From JANNPJ01 sp965200525 (GTDB lineage: Bacteria; Actinomycetota; Actinomycetes; Actinomycetales; Kineosporiaceae), in the NCBI GenBank assembly GCA_965200525.1, contig OZ241368.1, positions 6,076,001 through 6,140,000 on the forward strand: 64,000 bases of DNA, given 5' to 3'. Shown here piece by piece: positions 26,262 through 33,250 of the stretch; positions within the stretch are counted from its first letter, which is position 1; each line of letters opens with the position of its first letter. Below the pieces are notes generated by a model that made no database searches, was not told where the DNA came from, and was given only the letters and a program-made list of their open reading frames with translations. A program made the position numbers and the translations under genes.

Positions 26262-27271
26262 ACCTGACTGATCTTTCGGCCGAGCTCGAAGCCCGGGCCG
26301 CCGGCGTCCAGCCGTCGCCCGGGACGGCCCGCCTGGCGGCCGTCCGGGGCCGAGCCCGTCGCCGTCGCCGTCGCCAGGTGGGGGCGGTGGCGGTGATCGT
26401 CACCGGCTGCGCGCTGGCCTTCGCGGTCGGACCGACCCTGGCCGGGCTGCACCGCGACCGCTCGGCCCCACCGGCCCGGACCGATCACCCGCTCCAGCCG
26501 TTCACCTTCGACGACGTCGCCGCCGGCGACCCGCTGGTGGCCCACGTGATGGGTCCGGCCGGCCGGAACGAGATCGAGCTGCGGTTCACCCCGACCGACA
26601 CCAACCTGTCGATCCATGACTTCTGCTACGTGGCCAGGCCCAAGACCTCCTCGACGGCAGGCGGGCTGACCATCAACGGTCACCCGAGTTTCAAGAGCTC
26701 CTGCAGTTCGGACACCTTGACCACCGACTCCACGTCGTTCGGCTCCGGCACGGCAGCCGCGAACCGTGCCGGCTGGGCCAAGCTCGGGGTGATCCCGGGC
26801 CGGGAGAGTGTGCTGCGATACCGGTTGCGCACCTTCCCGTCAGCCACCCGGCTGACCGATCCCTCGGTGCGGCTCGGGCTCGGGCTCTACCAGCTGAGCG
26901 GCGACCGGATCACCTCCGACGGAATCGTGATCAAGCAGGACGCCGAGACCGACGGTCACAACTACCGATTGGCCGGGTACGTCACCGCCCCGCTCACCCG
27001 CAGCCGTCGAACCTTGGCGCTGCCGGTCCCGGCCGGTCGGCAGCCGGCTTACGTGCTGGAGGGAAGCCAGGGTGTGGACGAGCGAGGCGGTGACCGTGGC
27101 AACACCGAACTCACCGTCAGCGGGGACGCCGGTGGGCTGGGCGGTACTTCCGGCGGAACCGGGTCCCTGGTGCTGGACGACGCCAAGGCGCACACGCTCA
27201 AGCTCACGGTCGACGCCGCGACCGGCAACCGCGGAGTGATGATGCTGGCCTACTACGTGCGAGCCGACTGA
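26258..27271 (+). CDS. Membrane-anchored protein coupled to the ECF sigma factor
   Basis: 337 residues, not matched to a named family. A cytoplasmic segment of about 36 residues, very Arg-rich at its end (RGRARRRRRRQ), precedes one membrane helix (VGAVAVIVTGCALAFAVGPTLAG, about 37-60). The rest is an extracytoplasmic beta-rich domain with two Cys (about residues 126 and 150). No HxxxCxxC zinc anti-sigma motif is visible in the short cytoplasmic part. Coupling to the sigma gene suggests it senses an outside signal for it; the anti-sigma role is inference. Confidence 0.7.
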   Translation: MNLTDLSAELEARAAGVQPSPGTARLAAVRGRARRRRRRQVGAVAVIVTGCALAFAVGPTLAGLHRDRSAPPARTDHPLQPFTFDDVAAGDPLVAHVMGPAGRNEIELRFTPTDTNLSIHDFCYVARPKTSSTAGGLTINGHPSFKSSCSSDTLTTDSTSFGSGTAAANRAGWAKLGVIPGRESVLRYRLRTFPSATRLTDPSVRLGLGLYQLSGDRITSDGIVIKQDAETDGHNYRLAGYVTAPLTRSRRTLALPVPAGRQPAYVLEGSQGVDERGGDRGNTELTVSGDAGGLGGTSGGTGSLVLDDAKAHTLKLTVDAATGNRGVMMLAYYVRAD

Positions 27272-27310
27272 AGCCGACTCGATCCCGACCCGACCCGACC
27301 CGACCTTCGC

Positions 27311-27709
27311 TCAGCCGAGCGAGCTCGGGTCGGCCGGGACGTCGACGGCGTGCTCGCGCAGCAGTTCCAGCGGGATGGTGTCGATCACCCGCTCGTGGGT
27401 CGCGGCCAGCACCACCGGAGCCGCGGCCCCGGCCCGGTAGGCCTGCAGCCAGCGGGCGGCGACTACGCACCACCGGTCGCCCGGGGTCAGGCCGGGGAAG
27501 CGGTACTCCGGTCGCGGCGTCGTCAGATCGTTGCCGGCCTGCTGCTGGTGGGCCAGGAACTCGGTGGTGACCACGGCGCAGACGGTGTGGCTGCCGAGGT
27601 CCTCCGGCCCGGTGCTGCAGCAGCCGTTGCGGAAGAAGCCGGTCATCGGCTCGGTCCCGCACGGCTCCAGCACCCCGCCCAGGACATTGCGCTCTTCGAT
27701 CACGGGCAC
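27311..27709 (-). CDS. DUF2237 family protein
   Basis: 132 residues covering the whole DUF2237 domain: NVLGGVLEPCGTEPMTGFFRNGCCSTGPEDLGSH is split around conserved Cys residues, then PEYRFPGLTPGDRWCVVAARW and VVLAATHERVIDTIPLELL. The family has no established reaction; the conserved Cys and Asp/Trp pattern hints at metal or redox chemistry. The 39-base gap before it contains CCCGA pentanucleotide repeats (27283-27303). Confidence 0.88.
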   Translation of the reverse strand: MPVIEERNVLGGVLEPCGTEPMTGFFRNGCCSTGPEDLGSHTVCAVVTTEFLAHQQQAGNDLTTPRPEYRFPGLTPGDRWCVVAARWLQAYRAGAAAPVVLAATHERVIDTIPLELLREHAVDVPADPSSLG

Positions 27710-27781
27710 AGCCTGGCATGTCCGACCTCGGAGCCGTTCGCCCGAGGGTCAAGAACCGGCCCGGAACGGGTCAGCGACCGG

Positions 27782-28396
27782 TCAGGAGCTCGGTCCGGAA
27801 CGAGACCAGGTCGCGATGTCGTCGGCGACGATGTCGGCCAGGTCGGCCGCGGCCGTGGGGTTCAGCCGCGAGGTGAGGAAGAGGCCGACCAGCTGCGCGG
27901 TGAGCAACTCGGCCCGGCGCTCGGCGTCCTCGATCGGCCGGGTGCTGGTGCTGGTGCTGGTGCCGCGCCCGATCGCCGTCCGGAAGGTGAACCGGACCCG
28001 TTCCCGGTAGGCCTCGACCGCTCGGGCGGCCTCGTCGTCCAGCAGATCGAGTTCGGTGGCCGTGTTGATCAGGAGACAGCCGCGCCGGGCCAGCGGCGGC
28101 GGGGCCTGCCGCAGGTAGTGGGCGAACCCGCGGAAGTACGTGACCAGGGCGGCCGGCCCGGCGTCCTCACGTTCGAGCGGGGCCAGCCGGGGCCCGATCA
28201 CCTCGGTCAGGTAGCTGTCGACGGCCCGCGTGAACAGGGCCCGCTTGCTGCCGAAGGTCTCGTAGAGGCTCGACCGGCTCAGGCCCATCACGCCCTGCAG
28301 GCGCTCGAGCGAGCTGCCCTCGTAGCCGCGGACCCAGAAGACGTCGCGAGCGGCCCGGACCACGGTGGCCTGATCGAACGTCTTGCGCCTGGCCAT
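27782..28396 (-). CDS. TetR family transcriptional repressor
   Basis: 204 residues. The DNA-binding domain is ATVVRAARDVFWVRGYEGSSLERLQGVMGLSRSSLYETFGSKRALF (about 9-54). The ligand domain contains RRGCLLINTATEL, typical of TetR proteins of the AcuR/TetR_C type. It is divergent from the DUF1304 gene, and the 124 bases between them hold a perfect 18-base palindrome, so autoregulation and control of DUF1304 are likely. An odd run of Ser/Thr repeats (TSTSTST) near 147 replaces a loop. Confidence 0.92.
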   Translation of the reverse strand: MARRKTFDQATVVRAARDVFWVRGYEGSSLERLQGVMGLSRSSLYETFGSKRALFTRAVDSYLTEVIGPRLAPLEREDAGPAALVTYFRGFAHYLRQAPPPLARRGCLLINTATELDLLDDEAARAVEAYRERVRFTFRTAIGRGTSTSTSTRPIEDAERRAELLTAQLVGLFLTSRLNPTAAADLADIVADDIATWSRSGPSS

Positions 28397-28444
28397 GAAG
28401 CGTCTCGACCCTGCCCTTCTGTTGATCGGCCACGTTGACAGGCC

Positions 28445-28487
28445 CAGTCTAGCCGTCCAGACTGCGTATCCGGACCGATCGGTCCGG
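28445..28487. promoter_or_regulatory. Palindromic TetR operator and second inverted repeat
   Basis: CCGGACCGATCGGTCCGG (28470-28487) is a perfect 18-base palindrome of the size and GGACC-N-GGTCC character typical of TetR sites. It lies 34 bases before the DUF1304 GTG. Immediately before it, CAGTCT (28445-28450) and AGACTG (28459-28464) form another inverted repeat that may be a promoter-proximal site for the TetR gene. Confidence 0.7.
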
Positions 28488-28520
28488 TTAGAAGGTCACC
28501 ACCCACCGAGGAGTTCCACC

Positions 28521-28907
28521 GTGCTGATCGCCGCCCAGGTGTTCGCCGTTCTGGCCGCCGTCCTGCACGTGGTTTTCTTCGTCTTGGAAAGCGTGCTGTG
28601 GAGCCGGCCGGTGATCTACCGCCGGTTCGGGATCGGCTCCCAGGCCGAGGCCGACACGATCCGGCCGATGGCCTACAACCAGGGCTTCTACAACCTCGCC
28701 CTGGCCGTCGGGGTGCTGGTCGGGGTCGTCCTGGCCGGTCAGGACGGCGATCACGCGGTGGTCGGCAAGACGCTGATGATCTTCGGGGCGGCCTGCATGG
28801 CCGTGGCCGGTGTGGTGCTGGCCTCGACCGGGCCGTCCTACCGCCGGGCCGCCGCGATCCAGTTCGGGCCCGCGGCGCTGACCGTGGTGCTGACCGCTCT
28901 GTCGTAG
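28521..28907 (+). CDS. DUF1304 family membrane protein
   Basis: 128 residues from a GTG with GAGGAG eight bases upstream. Four membrane helices cover nearly the whole protein. The conserved DUF1304 segment is HVVFFVLESVLWSRPVIYRRFG, followed by AYNQGFYNLALAVG. Its function is unknown; members are often controlled by an adjacent TetR regulator, as here, where a palindrome lies between the genes. Confidence 0.9.
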   Translation: MLIAAQVFAVLAAVLHVVFFVLESVLWSRPVIYRRFGIGSQAEADTIRPMAYNQGFYNLALAVGVLVGVVLAGQDGDHAVVGKTLMIFGAACMAVAGVVLASTGPSYRRAAAIQFGPAALTVVLTALS

Positions 28908-28987
28908 TCCGCTCGAACCGGCAGTTATTCACAGATTGGCCGCTATCCCTTACGAATGGCCGCTGATCTCGCGTACCTTTTGGCCGC

Positions 28988-30577
28988 ATGACGACCTTAA
29001 TGTCGCGAACCTCAGCATTGTGGGCCGCGCTGGCCGCGCCCGTTCTGCTGGCCGCCGGCGTGCCCGCGATGGCCTCGGCCGCCACCGCCACGTCCACCGC
29101 CACGCCGGGTGCCCCCGGTCTGGGCGACCGGCTCTTTCCGACTTTGGGCAACGGCGGTTACGACGCTCTGCACTACGACCTCGACCTGCGCTACGCCACG
29201 GCCCAGCCGTCGCAGGGGATCGACGGCACGGTCACGATGAGAGCCCGGGCCACGCAGGCCTTGTCGCGGTTCGATCTCGACTTCAGCGGGGCCGGGGTCG
29301 GTGGCGTCGCCGTCAACGGCCGGCCGGCCGGGTTCGTCCGCCAGGGCGAGGAGCTGGTCATCACGCCGGCCGCGCCGATCCGCCGCGGCGCCCGGTTCAC
29401 GGTCCAGGTCACGCACTTCACCAGCAACCCGACCCAGCCCGATCCGGCCCAGTTCCTGTCCACGGCGTTCTTCATCACGCCCGACGGATCGGCCACCTCG
29501 GGCCAGCCCAACGCGATGCACAGCGTCTACCCCTCCAACGACCACCCCCGCGACAAGGCCGGCTTCTCGTTCCGGTTCGACGTCCCGGCGGGGGAGACGG
29601 CGGTCGCGAACGGCGTCCCGACCGGCAAGCACACCAGCAACGGCCGCACCATCTGGACCTACGAGCAGCGTCAGCCGATGGCCACCGAGCTCACCCAGCT
29701 GGTGGTCGGCGCCTACACGGTCGTGCCCCGGGGCGGGGTCGACGGCGTCACTGTGCGCGATGTGATCCCGACCAAGTTGCTGAGCACGTACAACCCGCTG
29801 CTGCCGGTCGAGAAGAAGCAGCTGAGCTGGATGCGGTCCAAGGTCGGGGCCTACCCGTTCGGCCGGTACGGGTCGCTGATCGTCGACACCACGCTCGGGT
29901 TCGCCCTGGAGACCCAGACCCTCTCGCTCTACGACACGCCCTGGTTCACCAAATACCCTCAGGGGGTGTGGGATCCGGTGATGCTGCACGAGCTGGCGCA
30001 CCAGTGGTTCGGCGACAGCGTGGCCCCGTGGTCCTGGAGCGACGTCTGGCTGAACGAGGGTCACGCCTCCTGGTACGAGTACACCTACGCCGCCGAGAAG
30101 GGGTTTCTGGCCGACGACGCCGGAGTGGCCGACTTCACCGGGCTGATGAAGGCGTTCTACGCCCTGGGCGATCAGTGGCGGGCCGACGACGGGCCGGTGG
30201 GTGCCCCGCTCAGCGGTGACGTCAACGACGTGTTCAGCAACCAGGCCTACGGCGGCGGCGCGCTGGTGCTCTACGCCCTGCGGCAGCAGATCGGAACACC
30301 AGCCTTCAACCGCCTGGAGCGGGCCTGGGTGAGCAAGTACCGCGGAAAGTCCGCCTCCAGCAAGGATTTCATCGCCCTCGCGTCAAGGGTGTCCGGGCAG
30401 AACTTGTCCAGCTTCCTGTTGTCCTGGCTCTACGGCACGAAGACGCCGAAGATGCCCGGCCACCCGGACTGGACCGTCGATCCGGTCACGGCGCCGTCGG
30501 TGGCGGCTGCGGCCACGGCGAGATCCAGCGCGTCGGCGGCGGCCCGCACCGCCGTCACCGCAGCTCACCGGCACTGA
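28988..30577 (+). CDS. Secreted M1 family zinc metallopeptidase
   Basis: 529 residues with an N-terminal signal peptide (cleavage near MASAA, 30-32). The N-terminal beta-sandwich typical of M1 (YDALHYDLDLRY) is followed by the thermolysin-like domain with HELAHQW (His334, Glu335, His338) and WLNEGHA (Glu357), the complete zinc site. The exopeptidase GAMEN motif is replaced by LGFALETQ, keeping only its Glu. The C-terminal Ala-rich tail is probably disordered. It should be an extracellular aminopeptidase. An ATG four codons in (29000) is an alternative start. Confidence 0.92.
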   Translation: MTTLMSRTSALWAALAAPVLLAAGVPAMASAATATSTATPGAPGLGDRLFPTLGNGGYDALHYDLDLRYATAQPSQGIDGTVTMRARATQALSRFDLDFSGAGVGGVAVNGRPAGFVRQGEELVITPAAPIRRGARFTVQVTHFTSNPTQPDPAQFLSTAFFITPDGSATSGQPNAMHSVYPSNDHPRDKAGFSFRFDVPAGETAVANGVPTGKHTSNGRTIWTYEQRQPMATELTQLVVGAYTVVPRGGVDGVTVRDVIPTKLLSTYNPLLPVEKKQLSWMRSKVGAYPFGRYGSLIVDTTLGFALETQTLSLYDTPWFTKYPQGVWDPVMLHELAHQWFGDSVAPWSWSDVWLNEGHASWYEYTYAAEKGFLADDAGVADFTGLMKAFYALGDQWRADDGPVGAPLSGDVNDVFSNQAYGGGALVLYALRQQIGTPAFNRLERAWVSKYRGKSASSKDFIALASRVSGQNLSSFLLSWLYGTKTPKMPGHPDWTVDPVTAPSVAAAATARSSASAAARTAVTAAHRH

Positions 30578-30648
30578 CCTTCCCGCGATCACCGACGTTC
30601 AGATCACCGACGTTCCGGGGGCCACGCTCTGGTCAATGGCGATCAGCA

Positions 30649-30684
30649 GACCCGCCGGGCTCGCTCCACGGAGCCCGGCGGGTC
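30649..30684. terminator. Strong hairpin between convergent M1 peptidase and binding-protein genes
   Basis: GACCCGCCGGGCTC and GAGCCCGGCGGGTC are perfectly complementary over 14 bp with an eight-base loop, between the convergent stop codons. Confidence 0.85.
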
Positions 30685-30710
30685 GGTCGTGCCGTCGAGG
30701 GTGTCGCGGC

Positions 30711-31709
30711 TCAGTCGGCGGTGTTGGTCGGGAGCCACTTGGACCAGACCGAGCGGTGACCGTCGAGCCACTTCTTGGCCGCCTGGTCGGGTGTGAGGCC
30801 CTTGTCGGTGATGTCCCGGGCGACCTGGTTCTGGTCGTCGTTGGTCCACTGGAAGTTCTTGATCAGGTCAGCCGCCGGGCTGCCGGAATAGGCGAATTTC
30901 TTGTTCATGATCTTGTCGAGGTCGTAGGGCTGGTAGTCGCACTTGACCGTGTCGGGGTCGGCGTCGCAGCCGGGCGTGTAGTCCGGCAGCGAGATGTGCA
31001 CCAGATCGATCTCGGACAGCAGCCACTGCGGCGAGTAAAAGTAGCCGAGCAGCGGGGTCTTGTTCTTCTGAGCCGCCCGGAACGCCTTGATCAGGGCGTC
31101 CTCGCTGCCCGCGTAGACCACCTTGTAGTCGAGGCCGAGGTTCGCCACCAGGTTCTTGTCGTTGGTGACGTAGGTCGGGTCGCCGTCGAGCAGCTGCCCC
31201 TTGTTACCGGTCTTCGCCGTCTTGAACAGGTGGGCGTAGCCGTTCAGGTTCTTCCAGTTCGTGATGTCGGGGTACTGCTCCTTCATCCACGGCGGCACGT
31301 ACCAGCCGATCACGCCCTGGTTGCCGGTCAGGCCGGCCTCGACAATGGTCTTGTCCTTGTCGACGTACTTCTTCTTCAGGTCGTCGTGGCCCCAGTTCTC
31401 CAGGATGGCGTCCTCCTGGCCCGCGGCCAGGCGCTTCCAGGAGACGTCTTCGGCCTCGTCCTTGGTGACGACGGTGCACTTCAGTTCGTGCCGGGCCAGA
31501 TAACTGATCACCGCGACGTCGGCGGCGTAGCCGACCCAGGCGTTGTTGGCGATCCTGACCGCGCCGCACTGCTGCGGCTGGACGCCCGGGGCCGGCACCA
31601 CGGCCGGCGCGGCCGAACCACAGGCGGCCAGGGCCAGCAGCCCGGCGACGGCGAGGGCCGGCGTCCGGAGCCGCCGGAACGACGAGAGTCGAGTACGAGC
31701 CGCTGTCAC
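30711..31709 (-). CDS. Glycine betaine/choline-type ABC substrate-binding lipoprotein
   Basis: 332 residues from a GTG preceded by AAGGAG. The signal peptide ends in the lipobox LAACGS, so the mature protein is a lipoprotein. The OpuAC/ProX fold is supported by VRIANNAWVGYAADVAVISYLARHELKCTV, an EDVSWKRLAAGQEDAILENWGHD segment, GVIGWYVPPWMKEQYPDI and PLLGYFYSPQWLLSEIDLV, whose Trp residues suit quaternary-ammonium binding. No permease or ATPase gene is near. It lies 53 bases after the conservon 2 GTPase on the same strand and may be co-transcribed. Confidence 0.88.
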   Translation of the reverse strand: MTAARTRLSSFRRLRTPALAVAGLLALAACGSAAPAVVPAPGVQPQQCGAVRIANNAWVGYAADVAVISYLARHELKCTVVTKDEAEDVSWKRLAAGQEDAILENWGHDDLKKKYVDKDKTIVEAGLTGNQGVIGWYVPPWMKEQYPDITNWKNLNGYAHLFKTAKTGNKGQLLDGDPTYVTNDKNLVANLGLDYKVVYAGSEDALIKAFRAAQKNKTPLLGYFYSPQWLLSEIDLVHISLPDYTPGCDADPDTVKCDYQPYDLDKIMNKKFAYSGSPAADLIKNFQWTNDDQNQVARDITDKGLTPDQAAKKWLDGHRSVWSKWLPTNTAD

Positions 31710-31723
31710 GCTGTTCTCCTTCG

Positions 31724-31738
31724 ACCGCCCGGGGCGGT
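31724..31738 (-). promoter_or_regulatory. Inverted repeat before the binding-protein gene
   Basis: ACCGCCC and GGGCGGT form a 15-base palindrome with a one-base centre (or a 6-bp hairpin with a 3-base loop) between the conservon GTPase stop and the Shine-Dalgarno of the binding protein. It may be an operator or a weak attenuator. Confidence 0.35.
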
Positions 31739-31762
31739 TCTGTTTCATCGGCCAGTCGGCGG

Positions 31763-32359
31763 TCACCGGGTGACCGCCTGGCCCTGTTCGGCCAGCCGTC
31801 GGGTCAGCACTTCTTCGGTCAGGGCGACGAGGACGTTCTTGACCGAGTCCCGCCGGCGGGCGTCGCACTGCAGCACCGGCACGCTGTCGAGGACGCCGAG
31901 GGCCTCGCGAACCTCGCCGAGCTCGAACCGGTGGGTCTGCTCGAACAGGTTGACCGCGACCAGGAACGGAACCCGGTGCTCCTCGAAGTAGTCGATCGCC
32001 GGGAAGCAGTCCTCGATCCGGTTGGTGTCCAGCAGCACGACCGCCCCGAGCGCGCCTTCGACCAGGTCGTCCCAGAGGAAGGCGTACCGGTCCTGTCCGG
32101 GCGTGCCGAACAGGTACAGCCGCAGCGACTCGTCCAGGCTGATCCGGCCGAAGTCGAGCGCGACCGTGGTGGTGATCTTGCCGGGGACGGGGTCACGGTT
32201 GTCGACACCGATGGAGGCCGAGGTCATGTCCGCCTCCGTCAGCAGTGGCTCGATCTCGGAGATCGCCCCGACGAAGGTGGTCTTGCCGACGCCGAAGCCA
32301 CCGCTGACAACGATCTTCACGGAGACTGGCGCCGATGACGGGCTATAGGGCGCGGACAC
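31763..32359 (-). CDS. Conservon 2 small GTP-binding protein
   Basis: 198 residues of Ras-like fold. The P-loop GGFGVGKTT is at about 20-28, the T in ITTTVALDFG serves as switch I, and the G3 motif is LFGTPGQDR. The G4 NKxD motif is degenerate (VAVNLFE), as in other conservon and MglA-like GTPases. The GTG start overlaps the end of the DUF742 gene by 17 bases and has AGAGGA upstream. It should cycle between GTP and GDP under the roadblock partner at the membrane kinase complex. Confidence 0.93.
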   Translation of the reverse strand: MSAPYSPSSAPVSVKIVVSGGFGVGKTTFVGAISEIEPLLTEADMTSASIGVDNRDPVPGKITTTVALDFGRISLDESLRLYLFGTPGQDRYAFLWDDLVEGALGAVVLLDTNRIEDCFPAIDYFEEHRVPFLVAVNLFEQTHRFELGEVREALGVLDSVPVLQCDARRRDSVKNVLVALTEEVLTRRLAEQGQAVTR

Positions 32360-32828
32360 GATCCCGGATCCTCTCGATCATCTGAACCGATAGTTCCTGG
32401 CGCTGGACGAGAGTGAGTGATCCGTCGGCGACGAGGTCGGAGACGAGCACCCGAGCAACGCCGAGCGGGACTCTGAGGGCTGCGGCCACTTCGGCCACAG
32501 AGGTTGTCTTCTGGCAGAGCTCGACGATCTGTCGATGCTCGAACCGCAACGATCCGAGCATGACCCCCGGGCGGGACTGGAGCAGGGTCTCAACTCGAAG
32601 TCCCTCCTGCGCGGGCTGGGTCCGCCCTCCGGTGATCAGGAACGGCCTGATCATCAGATCGTCGAAACCACCCGCCTCGCTGGTGTCCGGGTGACCGGTG
32701 CGGGGGATCGGGCCGGTGTCGGCGTGCCGAGGGGAGGGTTGCGAGGGCGTGCCCGGATTCTGCGGCCACGGGGGAATCATCCGCGGGTCCGGTGTGAGTC
32801 GTGGCGCCTCGTCCCGCTCCTCGTTCAT
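32343..32828 (-). CDS. DUF742 family protein of conservon 2
   Basis: 161 residues. A Pro-rich, probably disordered leader (1-55) precedes the core: IRPFLITGGRTQP, then LGSLRFEHRQIVELCQKTTSVAEVAAALRVPLGVARVLVSDLVADGSLTL split over a winged-helix-like region. It overlaps the roadblock gene by four bases (ATGA) and the GTPase gene by 17 bases, so the cluster is translationally coupled. It is the paralogue of the gene at 42-512. Confidence 0.92.
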   Translation of the reverse strand: MNEERDEAPRLTPDPRMIPPWPQNPGTPSQPSPRHADTGPIPRTGHPDTSEAGGFDDLMIRPFLITGGRTQPAQEGLRVETLLQSRPGVMLGSLRFEHRQIVELCQKTTSVAEVAAALRVPLGVARVLVSDLVADGSLTLVQRQELSVQMIERIRDRVRAL

Positions 32829-33250
32829 TGCGGAAGCTGTTGCCGGGACTCGGTGATCAGCGAAGGTGTGAGCAGCGGGCCGAAACGTTCGGCCAGTGAG
32901 GCGATCTCGTACCCGATCAGGCCCAGATCACAATCACCCTCAGCCACCACTCCCAGGCAGCTACCTCCAGCAATCGCCGACACCAGCAGGAAGCCGCGGT
33001 TCATCTCGATCATCACGAGCTTCAGGCCCTCGAAGTCGTAGCGCCGGGCGGCGCTACGACCCAGGCTGGCCAGGCTGGAGACGATCGCGGCCAGATGGTC
33101 GGCCTCGGTCCGGCTGAGCCCGTCCGAGCTGGCGATGAGCAGGCCGTCCGACGAGACCGCGACGGCCTCGCGCACCCCGTCGGTCTGGTGCACGAAGTTG
33201 CCCAGGAGCCAGCCGAACTGATGCCGATCCGTGTGCGTGTTGACACTCAT
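32825..33250 (-). CDS. Roadblock/LC7 domain protein of conservon 2
   Basis: 141 residues from an ATG overlapping the kinase stop (ATGA). The roadblock core includes FGWLLGNFVHQTDGVREAVAVSSDGLLIAS split over the first strands, and the conserved GGSCLGVVAEGDCDLGLIGYE. It probably binds the kinase tail and the GTPase. Strong similarity to the conservon 1 copy in the DCDLGL(I/V)GYE segment shows common ancestry. Confidence 0.93.
   Translation of the reverse strand: MSVNTHTDRHQFGWLLGNFVHQTDGVREAVAVSSDGLLIASSDGLSRTEADHLAAIVSSLASLGRSAARRYDFEGLKLVMIEMNRGFLLVSAIAGGSCLGVVAEGDCDLGLIGYEIASLAERFGPLLTPSLITESRQQLPQ

Noticed and set aside
27283..27303. CCCGA pentanucleotide repeats (also near 54882-54900)
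   Set aside because: Short low-complexity tracts after stop codons; too brief to call a functional repeat.
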